Shown here one piece after another: positions 1 to 5,122 of a stretch of 5,122 nt of DNA (positions are counted from its first letter, which is position 1; each line of letters begins with the position of its first letter). The DNA comes from Lachnospiraceae bacterium (GTDB taxonomy: Bacteria > Bacillota_A > Clostridia > Lachnospirales > Lachnospiraceae). Position numbers and translations under genes: made by a program. The stretch is taken from assembly GCA_024691045.1 (NCBI GenBank), contig JAILOC010000170.1, forward strand, positions 1 to 5,122, written 5' to 3'. The notes under the pieces are model-generated. The model was not told where the DNA came from, searched no databases, and saw only the letters and a list, made by a program, of their open reading frames with translations.

Positions 1-2
1 GG

Positions 3-31
3 TTGAGGGATCATCCCGTATAAGATACAAT
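3..31 (+). promoter_or_regulatory. Sigma-A type promoter for the EF-Tu-D2/SseB-like gene
   Basis: The sequence shows TTGAGG at 3-8 and TACAAT at 26-31 separated by exactly 17 bases. The -10 matches the consensus at 5 of 6 positions and the -35 at 4 of 6. Transcription would begin near base 38, giving a leader of about 30 nt to the ATG at 70. This also argues against the in-frame GTG at 37 as the start, since it would sit at or before the transcript end. Assignment is from motif match only. Confidence 0.6.
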
Positions 32-69
32 GTGAGGTGAACACCGCTCTCACTAAAGGAGAAGAAAAT

Positions 70-1470
70 ATGGGACTGAAAGATAAGCTCTTCGGAAAAA
101 AGAACACCGAAACCGCATCAGCTCAAAACGCCGGAGGAGCGGCGCAGGGTAATTCCGGGGCCGGATTCTGTTTTGCCGTTGCGGATGTTTTTAATCTGAA
201 TAATTCCGCAGACAGGGTTGTTGTAGGATATGTGTTCGGACGAATCAATAAAGGTGATGCGATCTATATATCCAATCCCGGAGAAGACAATGCGGAAGTG
301 GCTATCGGTGTCGCTTCAGAACTTATGGTCTATAAAACTTCCGTGGAGACCGCCGAGAATACCAATGTCTCCATAGTTATCGAGAACGGAAGCAAATGCC
401 TGCTAAGGACCGGCACGGTGATCCATTCAAGGGAAGCAAGCCTTAAGGGTGTTCATGATGCTTACGTCAATGCGCTCGGTGACGGCTATATATCCTTCAG
501 AAAACTGGAACTGGGACAGGCTGAATATGACAGGATGTCCGTGACGGATATCGTGGAATTATTCCAGCTTTATCTTAATTACTGCAAGACTAACGAAAAC
601 GATTCTTCCGATGAACTCGTATCCCGCAGAAGCGAGATCTCCAATACCTTTGCAAAGCAGGTCTGCAGCAAGGTGCTCTCATCCAAAGAGATATATGTAC
701 TGATGAGCAAAAGGACCGGTGAGCCTGCGATGATGTCATATACCTATAAAGCGGAGAACGGCAGCTATGTCACAACTCCTCCGAACCTGCTCATCGTAAC
801 GCAGGCTTATTCGGGTATATGGAAAAAGAATTACGATCCTTCGAAATACGATTTTCTGAAGGTTGAAAACGGACCGGGCGGAAATGGGATCTATAATTTC
901 CTGGGAAGTGCTTTCTATCTTAACGGTGCATGCGGAGTGGGGATCATCTATGAGAGACTGGTCATAGATGCGGCCATGTTTGTTCCGAAGCCCGAATACA
1001 AGGATGTTCCTGAGGTGCAGATCCCCGTGACCAATCCGGATCTGGAAAAATGGCTTCTTATGATCGGGCAGCTGAATCCTCCCGCAAATGATGAAGAGAA
1101 AAACGTGCTCTCGATCCTTTACACGCACCTGTTCCGTGAACTCGGAAATGCAAGATTCCTTGTCCCCATGAAGCTCAAAGGTGACATCGGAAAACCCGAC
1201 GAATCCGGAAATGTAACGTTAAAGCAGGGAACGACGATCTCCTTTGCCACCCAGGCGGGAAAGGGAGAAAGGCCTGCGGTAAACCTATACACCGACTGGA
1301 AGAGACTGCGTGAGAGATTCCCGGAATCCGAAGGATGGGACGGTATGATACAGCCTATTGAGGGGATGATCGAAACCTTTGACTGTGTCATCAATGTCAC
1401 CGATCATCCCGAAGCAGGCGTGTATATCGATAAAGAGACCTTCGAATCCAATATCAGGAAAAAGGAATGA
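70..1470 (+). CDS. EF-Tu domain-2-like / SseB-like fusion protein
   Basis: This is a 466-residue protein, probably cytoplasmic since no signal peptide or membrane helix is seen. The start at ATG 70 is chosen because AAAGGAG lies at 55-61, 8 nt upstream; the in-frame GTG at 37 lacks a comparable site. The N-terminus (MGLKDKLFGKK) is a short basic amphipathic stretch, followed by an Ala/Gly/Asn-rich linker to about residue 31. Residues 33-119 follow the pattern of elongation factor Tu domain 2: an 'F.F.V.DVF' strand, 'VVGYVFGRINKGDAIYI', an 'NVSIVI' strand and a final 'LRTGTVIH'. No GTPase domain precedes it. Residues 345-460 resemble the SseB N-terminal family, with 'FLVPMKL', 'LYTDWKRL' and 'INVTDHPEAGVYID'. 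Residues 206-308 may be a second divergent SseB-like unit, which is weaker. Function is unknown; a binding or scaffold role is inference. Its stop abuts the stop of the convergent gene. Confidence 0.85.
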   Translation: MGLKDKLFGKKNTETASAQNAGGAAQGNSGAGFCFAVADVFNLNNSADRVVVGYVFGRINKGDAIYISNPGEDNAEVAIGVASELMVYKTSVETAENTNVSIVIENGSKCLLRTGTVIHSREASLKGVHDAYVNALGDGYISFRKLELGQAEYDRMSVTDIVELFQLYLNYCKTNENDSSDELVSRRSEISNTFAKQVCSKVLSSKEIYVLMSKRTGEPAMMSYTYKAENGSYVTTPPNLLIVTQAYSGIWKKNYDPSKYDFLKVENGPGGNGIYNFLGSAFYLNGACGVGIIYERLVIDAAMFVPKPEYKDVPEVQIPVTNPDLEKWLLMIGQLNPPANDEEKNVLSILYTHLFRELGNARFLVPMKLKGDIGKPDESGNVTLKQGTTISFATQAGKGERPAVNLYTDWKRLRERFPESEGWDGMIQPIEGMIETFDCVINVTDHPEAGVYIDKETFESNIRKKE

Positions 1471-2127
1471 TTAAATATCGTTTCTTCGAATATCCCTGAT
1501 AAGTCCGATACATACGATAATCTGCATGATCACGATGAATGCGGTGGCTACGGGATAACCGAAGGCGTAAGCCACAAAGATCACTCCGATGGATTCGATG
1601 ATCGAACCGTAAAAATATATCTTACTGTCATATACCCATGAGAAGGGAAGCAGGTGAGCAGCGAATATGATCGCGTAGATAAGCAGCATTGAGTCAGGGT
1701 GTGCGCTGAATGCCCACATGGCGATGGGAAGATACAGGAACTGGTTGATATTGCATAAAAATCCCAGCTTGTTCACCGGATTGGAAGTCTTTTTGTAGAT
1801 GTCCGCTTTTATGATCTTACCGAATATCGTGGCCACAGGCATCAGGAAGGCTGAAGTCATGAATACGAAGAGATTCATCGAATGGATATCCTTCATGAAG
1901 ATCCTTGAAAGCATTATGCCTGTCCAGAGAACGACCGATGCCATCATAAAAGGAAGTCCCCTTCTCTGCTTCACCGCTGCGTCTTTCCGGAGAGCATTCA
2001 GACCTTCCGTATATTCGCTGATGCGGCAGGACGACTGCTCCGTCATTTCGGATTCCATATTCTTCGTGCGGGAAAAATCCTGCACATTTTTTCTGAGATT
2101 AGATTTGTTAAGTGTTAATGTAGTCAT
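1471..2127 (-). CDS. DUF7010-type six-helix membrane protein
   Basis: The 218-residue integral membrane protein starts at an ATG preceded by AAGGAGGT (complement of 2135-2142), so this start is well supported. Residues 1-45 are polar and probably cytoplasmic. The conserved-looking core begins at 'LRKDAAVKQRRGLPF' (46-60) and holds about six hydrophobic segments near 58-77, 84-104, 124-142, 147-166, 170-189 and 191-211. Marks recognised from memory of the DUF7010 family are the LRKD...GLPF lead-in, 'NKLGFLCNINQFLYLPIAMW' (119-138) and 'YAIIFAAHLLPFSWVY' (151-166). The biochemical role of that family is not known to me, and no transporter or enzyme motif is visible. The polar N-terminal extension seems longer than in typical members. 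It is transcribed alone from the promoter at 2163-2191, with a probable activator site upstream, and converges on the preceding gene without any gap. Confidence 0.8.
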   Translation of the reverse strand: MTTLTLNKSNLRKNVQDFSRTKNMESEMTEQSSCRISEYTEGLNALRKDAAVKQRRGLPFMMASVVLWTGIMLSRIFMKDIHSMNLFVFMTSAFLMPVATIFGKIIKADIYKKTSNPVNKLGFLCNINQFLYLPIAMWAFSAHPDSMLLIYAIIFAAHLLPFSWVYDSKIYFYGSIIESIGVIFVAYAFGYPVATAFIVIMQIIVCIGLIRDIRRNDI

Positions 2128-2162
2128 GGTTTTTACCTCCTTGGTTTTTGCTTTGTGGCTAC

Positions 2163-2191
2163 ATAGTATCTGCTGTTTTCACTGACTTCAA
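2163..2191 (-). promoter_or_regulatory. Leftward promoter of the DUF7010-type gene
   Basis: Read on the minus strand, TTGAAG (complement of 2186-2191) and TACTAT (complement of 2163-2168) are separated by 17 bases. Each hexamer matches the sigma-A consensus at 4 of 6 positions. The start of transcription would fall near 2156, about 30 nt before the ATG at 2127. The weak hexamers fit a promoter that needs an activator, in line with the repeats just upstream. Confidence 0.55.
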
Positions 2192-2202
2192 TAGCCCCGC
2201 TA

Positions 2203-2234
2203 CCAAGCGGTACATAAGCATATCCCAAGCGGTA
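2203..2234 (-). promoter_or_regulatory. Tandem direct repeats, probable LytTR-type activator site
   Basis: On the minus strand TACCGCTTGG occurs twice without mismatch (complements of 2225-2234 and 2203-2212), with 12 bases between copies and a 22-base period. The nearer copy ends 11 bases before the -35. LytTR-family response regulators (AgrA/ComE type) bind 9-bp direct repeats, consensus [TA][AC][CA]GTTN[AG][TG], separated by about 12 bp and placed upstream of the -35. ACCGCTTGG fits 8 of 9 positions. The repeat and spacing are seen directly; the regulator family is inferred. No LytTR gene is present in the window. The nearer copy also pairs CCGCT/AGCGG (2197-2210), which may be incidental. 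Confidence 0.6.
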
Positions 2235-2280
2235 TGATCCGTGTATTTTATGCGCACTTTATCGCGTCGGAACGTAAAGA

Positions 2281-2308
2281 TTGACAAAAGAAAAATGTAT
2301 GATAATAT
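2281..2308 (+). promoter_or_regulatory. Rightward promoter of the TetR-SDR-acyltransferase operon
   Basis: A perfect TTGACA -35 lies at 2281-2286. The -10 is best read as TAATAT at 2303-2308 (spacer 16) or GATAAT at 2301-2306 (spacer 14) within an A/T-rich stretch. Transcription would begin near 2314, giving a leader of about 35 nt. The start site falls inside the palindrome at 2312-2329, so a bound repressor would block initiation. Confidence 0.65.
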
Positions 2309-2311
2309 TTA

Positions 2312-2329
2312 TGAGTGAATATTCATTCA
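2312..2329 (+). promoter_or_regulatory. TetR-family operator palindrome
   Basis: TGAGTGAATATTCATTCA is an 18-bp inverted repeat centred between 2320 and 2321, with 8 of 9 base pairs complementary (mismatch at 2315/2326). Palindromes of the form TGAATGAATATTCATTCA are typical operators for TetR-family repressors. Its place between the -10 and the ribosome binding site (AAAAGGAG, 2335-2342) of a TetR gene points to autorepression of the whole operon. The site is seen directly; the binding partner is inferred from position. Confidence 0.75.
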
Positions 2330-2349
2330 GTCATAAAAGGAGATCACAT

Positions 2350-2925
2350 ATGCCCAAAACGGAAGAACAGTTCAGACAGATGCGTGATGATATGAGATCC
2401 AGGATTCTCAGAGAATCATCGCTTTACTTTGCCAAGAACGGATTCGGCGATACGAAGATCGGTGATCTGGCAAAGCATATAGGAATAGGTCAGGGCACGA
2501 TATATCTTTACTTCAAGTCCAAGGAGGAACTCTTCGAAGAGATCCGTAAAAACGCCGACAACTCAATCGAGGTGAAGAAGATCAGGGCACTTGCAAAGCT
2601 TCCCGTTTCTGCCGCATCCAAGATAGAGAAGATTTCCGAAGAAGTCATCAAATGCCTTGATGACGAAGAGTACGCGGTCAAGATCACCATCTATACCCAG
2701 CTTCTTCTCGAACAGGACAGCGGCCTGTATAAAAGCGATATGTATGAAGCTCTTGCCGGGATCATTAAAAAGGGTCAGAAAGAAGGAAAGGTACGCAAAG
2801 GTGATCCTCTGATGCTTGCGGATCTGTACTGGGGAACGGTATATCTCTATGCTCTTAAGAAACTGTTCATCAAAGAGTTTCGGATGATCGATAAAGCAAC
2901 TCTGTGTCATCTGCTGGAGGTGTGA
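2350..2925 (+). CDS. TetR/AcrR family transcriptional regulator
   Basis: This 191-residue protein has the usual length for a TetR repressor. The start at ATG 2350 is set by AAAAGGAG at 2335-2342, 7 nt upstream; an in-frame TTG at 2281 is part of the -35 hexamer and is excluded. The N-terminal DNA-binding domain spans about 14-61. It has helix 1 'RSRILRESSLYFAKNGFGDT' and the helix-turn-helix 'IGDLAKHIGIGQGTIYLYFKSKEELF' pattern, including the family-typical GTIYxYFxSKEEL. Residues from about 70 onward form a helical ligand-binding and dimerisation domain with no ligand signature I can read. It is the first gene of an operon; the next gene begins 1 base after its stop. It most likely represses its own operon through the palindrome at 2312-2329 and is released by a small molecule related to the pathway substrate or product (inference). 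Confidence 0.93.
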   Translation: MPKTEEQFRQMRDDMRSRILRESSLYFAKNGFGDTKIGDLAKHIGIGQGTIYLYFKSKEELFEEIRKNADNSIEVKKIRALAKLPVSAASKIEKISEEVIKCLDDEEYAVKITIYTQLLLEQDSGLYKSDMYEALAGIIKKGQKEGKVRKGDPLMLADLYWGTVYLYALKKLFIKEFRMIDKATLCHLLEV

Positions 2926-2926
2926 T

Positions 2927-3685
2927 ATGGCAAAGATCGCTATAGTTACGGGTGCTTCCGGCGGGATCGGAAGAGCTTTTACAGACAGGATCTCCGCTAT
3001 GGAGAATATAGATGAGATATGGGCAGTGGGCAGGAATTCCGAAAAACTGGAAGCTCTCAGATCTGTTTATCCCAAGGTCGTGCCCGTGTCCGCAGATCTT
3101 TCGGACGGAAAGTGCGAACCTTTATCGAACATGCTGAAAAGTAATTCTCCGGACGTCAGGATCCTTATCAACAATGCCGGAGTCGGATATATGGAGGCAT
3201 TCGACAAAATGCCTGCGGAACATATCCTCCGGGTATGTAATATCAACTGCACAGCACCTGCGCTGATAATGTCAGAGGTTCTTCCGTATATGAACGAGGG
3301 GGCAAGAGTGATCAACATTTCTTCCGCATCTTCTTTCCAGCCGAATCCGTATCTTGCCATGTACAGCGCGAGCAAGGTATTTTTGAAGAATTTGTCCAGG
3401 GCAGTCAACAAAGAGCTTAAGTCCCGTGGAATCACGGTCACAAGCGTATGTCCGGGATGGGTGGATACCGGGATGCTCCCCAAGGGGATTAATGGAAGGA
3501 AGATCAACTTCGTCGGAATGATAAAGCCCGAAAGGGTGGCAGACAAAGCTCTTAAGGACAGTGCAAAAGGAAAGGATATGTCGGTTCCGGGGCTTTTTTC
3601 CAAGTATTTCAGAATATATTCGAAGGTCACTCCCACGAGGATCATCATGGATCTGTGGGTGGCAATAATAGGAAAATACGTATGA
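2927..3685 (+). CDS. Classical short-chain dehydrogenase/reductase (SDR)
   Basis: This 252-residue Rossmann-fold oxidoreductase probably interconverts a ketone or aldehyde and an alcohol with NAD(P)(H) in the cytoplasm. All family marks are present: the cofactor loop TGASGGIG (8-15), an acidic ADL (56-58), NNAG (82-85), structural Asn107, catalytic Ser133, the YSASK motif (Tyr146, Lys150) and the PGWVDT motif (176-181). Arg36 after the second strand ('AVGRN') hints at NADP(H) preference. The C-terminal tail (about 224-252) is hydrophobic and basic and may cover the active site or touch a membrane. The ATG is preceded by GGAGG at 2916-2920, 6 nt upstream, inside the end of the TetR gene, and lies 1 base after its stop, so the two are cotranscribed. 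Substrate cannot be read from the sequence. The overall pattern fits the DltE/YqjQ-like oxidoreductases better than the FabG chain, though that assignment is tentative. Confidence 0.93.
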   Translation: MAKIAIVTGASGGIGRAFTDRISAMENIDEIWAVGRNSEKLEALRSVYPKVVPVSADLSDGKCEPLSNMLKSNSPDVRILINNAGVGYMEAFDKMPAEHILRVCNINCTAPALIMSEVLPYMNEGARVINISSASSFQPNPYLAMYSASKVFLKNLSRAVNKELKSRGITVTSVCPGWVDTGMLPKGINGRKINFVGMIKPERVADKALKDSAKGKDMSVPGLFSKYFRIYSKVTPTRIIMDLWVAIIGKYV

Positions 3686-4890
3686 GATACAAAATAGAAA
3701 CCGAGAGGGCCGACCTCTTTGATGTAAGCATTGTTATCACCATGTGCCTGAAACTTGCCGGGGACGTTCCTTTCGATATGCTCAAAAATGCCTTTGATAA
3801 AGCCTGTACGTATCATGAGGTGCTTGGTTCGAAAATAGTGATCGAACCCGACGGGGAAGCATATTATGAGAACGCGGAAAAAGGGACTGGTGGCAACACT
3901 TTCTCACAGACAGATCTATCCCTTGAAGAACTGATTTATGAAAATGAAAGACGCAGGTTCAGGATAGAGGACGGCGAATTTATCAGGGGATTTTCATCAC
4001 CTTCCGGAATCGTGCTTATGATGCATCATCTGGGCGGAGACGGGAAATCACTTCTGTATTTCACGGAAACCTTTATGAAATGCTTAAACGGAGAAGTATG
4101 CGAATTTATGTCGTTCAGATCGCTTGATCCAAATAGTCTTCCGTATGACGGCGGTCTGCCCTGTGTCTATAAAATACTGACAAAACACTGGAACAGAAAG
4201 TGGAGCAGGGAAAAGCGAATTTTTACCTTCGCAGATATGGATGCCGCATATACGGAGTATTGGAAGGCCAGGAAAACAAAGATCACGATCACAAGATATG
4301 AAAAGGATGAGTGGAACAAGCTGCTTGAGTCCGCAAGGAGGATCGGTGTGTCCGTGACAGCCCTTCTGATCACGGACATGATCAGGGATTCGCAAGGCAA
4401 AAAAGACATCGGACTTGCCGTGGACGGAAGGACGGACGGAAACAGATCCATGGGAAACCAGGCAACAGGTATTTCCGTTGAATGCAGATATGTGCCTGAC
4501 AAGTCGTTTGAAGATAATGCCAAGGCAGTACACGCATTGATGAAAAGGAAGCTGTCCGATGACAGGTATAAGTATTTTGTGCTGAATTTTATGGGTGCAC
4601 TGGATCCTGCTCTGAAGGATGCACTGAATCTGGAACATGCCGGTTGCTTCTCCGGGAAAGTCTCGTCATATCTGGCACAGCTTTTAGGTTATGGGACCAA
4701 GGTTCGTGACATAAGTATCACAAATCTGACCAGGGCGGATATTCCCGTTACGTACGGGAAATACGGGATAAAGGATCTTATTTTTATTCCGCCGGTTGTT
4801 TCGTATGCGAAGAATGTATATGGTATAGTTACGGCCGGTGAAAGGATGTATGTGGTAAGGCATATATTTGAACAGACCGTATCGGAATAA
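3682..4890 (+). CDS. Stand-alone condensation-domain-like acyltransferase
   Basis: The 402-residue protein belongs by motif to the CoA-dependent acyltransferase superfamily (NRPS condensation domains, Pap/BAHD-type and alcohol acyltransferases). The diagnostic HHxxxDG motif appears as HHLGGDG at 115-121, with His116 the expected general base and Asp120 structural. Further family-like marks are an N-terminal 'F..A...H..L.S.I' segment (36-54), 'VDGR' (247-250) followed by 'GNQATG' (258-263), and a late 'ITNLTR' strand (346-351) in the place of the usual S-N-L/DFG element. It has no adenylation or carrier domain, so it likely transfers an acyl group from CoA or a separate carrier protein onto an alcohol or amine. 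ATG 3682 is chosen because it overlaps the SDR stop as ATGA, with AGGA at 3670-3673; an earlier in-frame GTG at 3655 would run 31 bases into the SDR. The coupling suggests that the reductase and transferase act on the same metabolite. Confidence 0.85.
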   Translation: MRYKIETERADLFDVSIVITMCLKLAGDVPFDMLKNAFDKACTYHEVLGSKIVIEPDGEAYYENAEKGTGGNTFSQTDLSLEELIYENERRRFRIEDGEFIRGFSSPSGIVLMMHHLGGDGKSLLYFTETFMKCLNGEVCEFMSFRSLDPNSLPYDGGLPCVYKILTKHWNRKWSREKRIFTFADMDAAYTEYWKARKTKITITRYEKDEWNKLLESARRIGVSVTALLITDMIRDSQGKKDIGLAVDGRTDGNRSMGNQATGISVECRYVPDKSFEDNAKAVHALMKRKLSDDRYKYFVLNFMGALDPALKDALNLEHAGCFSGKVSSYLAQLLGYGTKVRDISITNLTRADIPVTYGKYGIKDLIFIPPVVSYAKNVYGIVTAGERMYVVRHIFEQTVSE

Positions 4891-4903
4891 ATGATATTTG
4901 AAC

Positions 4904-4923
4904 TGTAAGATCCGATTCTTACG
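4904..4923 (+). terminator. Weak hairpin after the acyltransferase operon
   Basis: GTAAGA (4905-4910) and TCTTAC (4917-4922) form a 6-bp stem with a 6-nt loop, extendable by one T-G pair. It begins 14 bases after the operon's last stop. The stem is A/T-rich and is followed by TTGTTAA rather than a clear T-run, so efficient intrinsic termination is doubtful. It also abuts the -35 of the next promoter. Confidence 0.3.
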
Positions 4924-4952
4924 TTGTTAAAAGAGCTTTGTAAGGGTATAGT
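4924..4952 (+). promoter_or_regulatory. Sigma-A type promoter for the right-edge gene
   Basis: TTGTTA at 4924-4929 and TATAGT at 4947-4952 are separated by 17 bases, matching the consensus at 4 of 6 and 5 of 6 positions. Transcription would start near 4959, leaving a leader of about 50 nt before the ATG at 5009. This suggests that the right-edge gene is a separate unit and not the fourth gene of the operon. Confidence 0.6.
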
Positions 4953-5008
4953 ATATGTATCCCCATAGAGTTTGTTCATAAAATTCTGATTCGTGATCGG
5001 AGGTTGTT

Positions 5009-5122
5009 ATGACTGATAACAGAGAGAAAGTTGCGGCCGATTTTCGTAATGAGATAAGCCATGCTTTTGAGCCCGGTGCAAAGGTTATGTCAGCGGACAG
5101 GGAACTTCGCTATTGTCTTGAA
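5009..5122 (+). CDS. Partial hypothetical protein, cut by the window edge
   Basis: An open frame starts at ATG 5009, with GGAGG at 4999-5003 placed 5 nt upstream, and stays open for 38 codons to the end of the window. The visible part (MTDNREKVAADFRNEISHAF...) is charged and probably helical, with no signal peptide or membrane segment. I do not recognise the family from this fragment. The good ribosome binding site, the promoter at 4924-4952 and codon use like that of the neighbours support a real gene. Confidence 0.7.
   Translation, partial: MTDNREKVAADFRNEISHAFEPGAKVMSADRELRYCLE

Noticed and set aside
32..53. Inverted repeat GTGAG...CTCAC in the leader of the first gene
   Set aside because: The stem is only 5 bp with a 12-nt loop and has no further riboswitch or attenuator structure, so chance is sufficient.
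37..69. GTG at 37 as an earlier start of the fusion protein
   Set aside because: It falls at the predicted transcription start, lacks a Shine-Dalgarno sequence, and the added 11 residues include the translated ribosome binding site of ATG 70.
1475..1498. AATATC repeats and near-palindrome after the convergent stops, considered as a terminator
   Set aside because: The copies are direct, not inverted; the possible stem needs a bulge and has no T-run, and the bases encode the C-terminus of the membrane protein.
1799..2185. A 128-codon rightward open frame opposite the membrane-protein gene
   Set aside because: It overlaps the membrane-protein gene, its ribosome binding site and its promoter on the other strand, and has no family resemblance.
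2236..2262. GTGTATTTTATGCGCAC-like inverted element between the two promoters
   Set aside because: Only the TGCGCA core is a true palindrome; its arms are short and it does not sit in a position that suggests control of either promoter.
3067..3816. A 249-codon open frame on the minus strand opposite the SDR gene
   Set aside because: It lies fully antisense to a gene with all SDR motifs, its product shows no recognisable domain, and it is explained by the codon composition of the sense gene.
4084..4638. A 184-codon minus-strand open frame within the acyltransferase gene
   Set aside because: It is antisense to a coding region with a clear catalytic motif, is Cys/His-rich in a way typical of shadow frames, and has no supporting context.
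4864..4903. ATATTTGAAC occurring at 4864-4873 and 4894-4903
   Set aside because: One copy is inside coding sequence, the 30-bp period has no regulatory precedent here, and a 10-base A/T-rich match is plausible by chance.

Overview
The window looks like a chromosomal segment from a Gram-positive member of the Clostridia, most likely Lachnospiraceae-like. The basis is strong purine-rich GGAGG ribosome binding sites 5-8 nt before the starts, sigma-A type promoters with 17-bp spacers, moderate G+C (mid-40s percent by eye) and tightly packed genes. The taxonomic call is an inference. No RNA gene, insertion sequence, CRISPR array or origin is visible.

Left part (1-2127): a promoter at 3-31 drives a 466-residue rightward gene. 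Its protein combines an EF-Tu domain-2-like beta-barrel near the N-terminus with an SseB-like region at the C-terminus. It meets, with no base between the stop codons, a leftward gene for a six-helix membrane protein of the DUF7010 type.

Central divergent region (2128-2349): two promoters point away from each other. The leftward one (TTGAAG-N17-TACTAT) is preceded by two copies of TACCGCTTGG with a 22-bp period, the layout of a LytTR-family activator site. The rightward one has a consensus TTGACA -35 and a TetR-type palindrome (TGAGTGAATATTCATTCA) on the transcription start.

Right part (2350-4890): a three-gene operon follows, with a 1-base gap and then an ATGA overlap. It encodes a TetR repressor, a classical short-chain dehydrogenase/reductase and a stand-alone condensation-domain-like acyltransferase (HHLGGDG). 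The reading offered is an autorepressed cassette in which the reductase makes or modifies an alcohol or carbonyl and the acyltransferase esterifies a related substrate. The substrates are unknown. After a weak hairpin, a new promoter (TTGTTA-N17-TATAGT) leads into an unrecognised gene that runs off the right edge at 5122.
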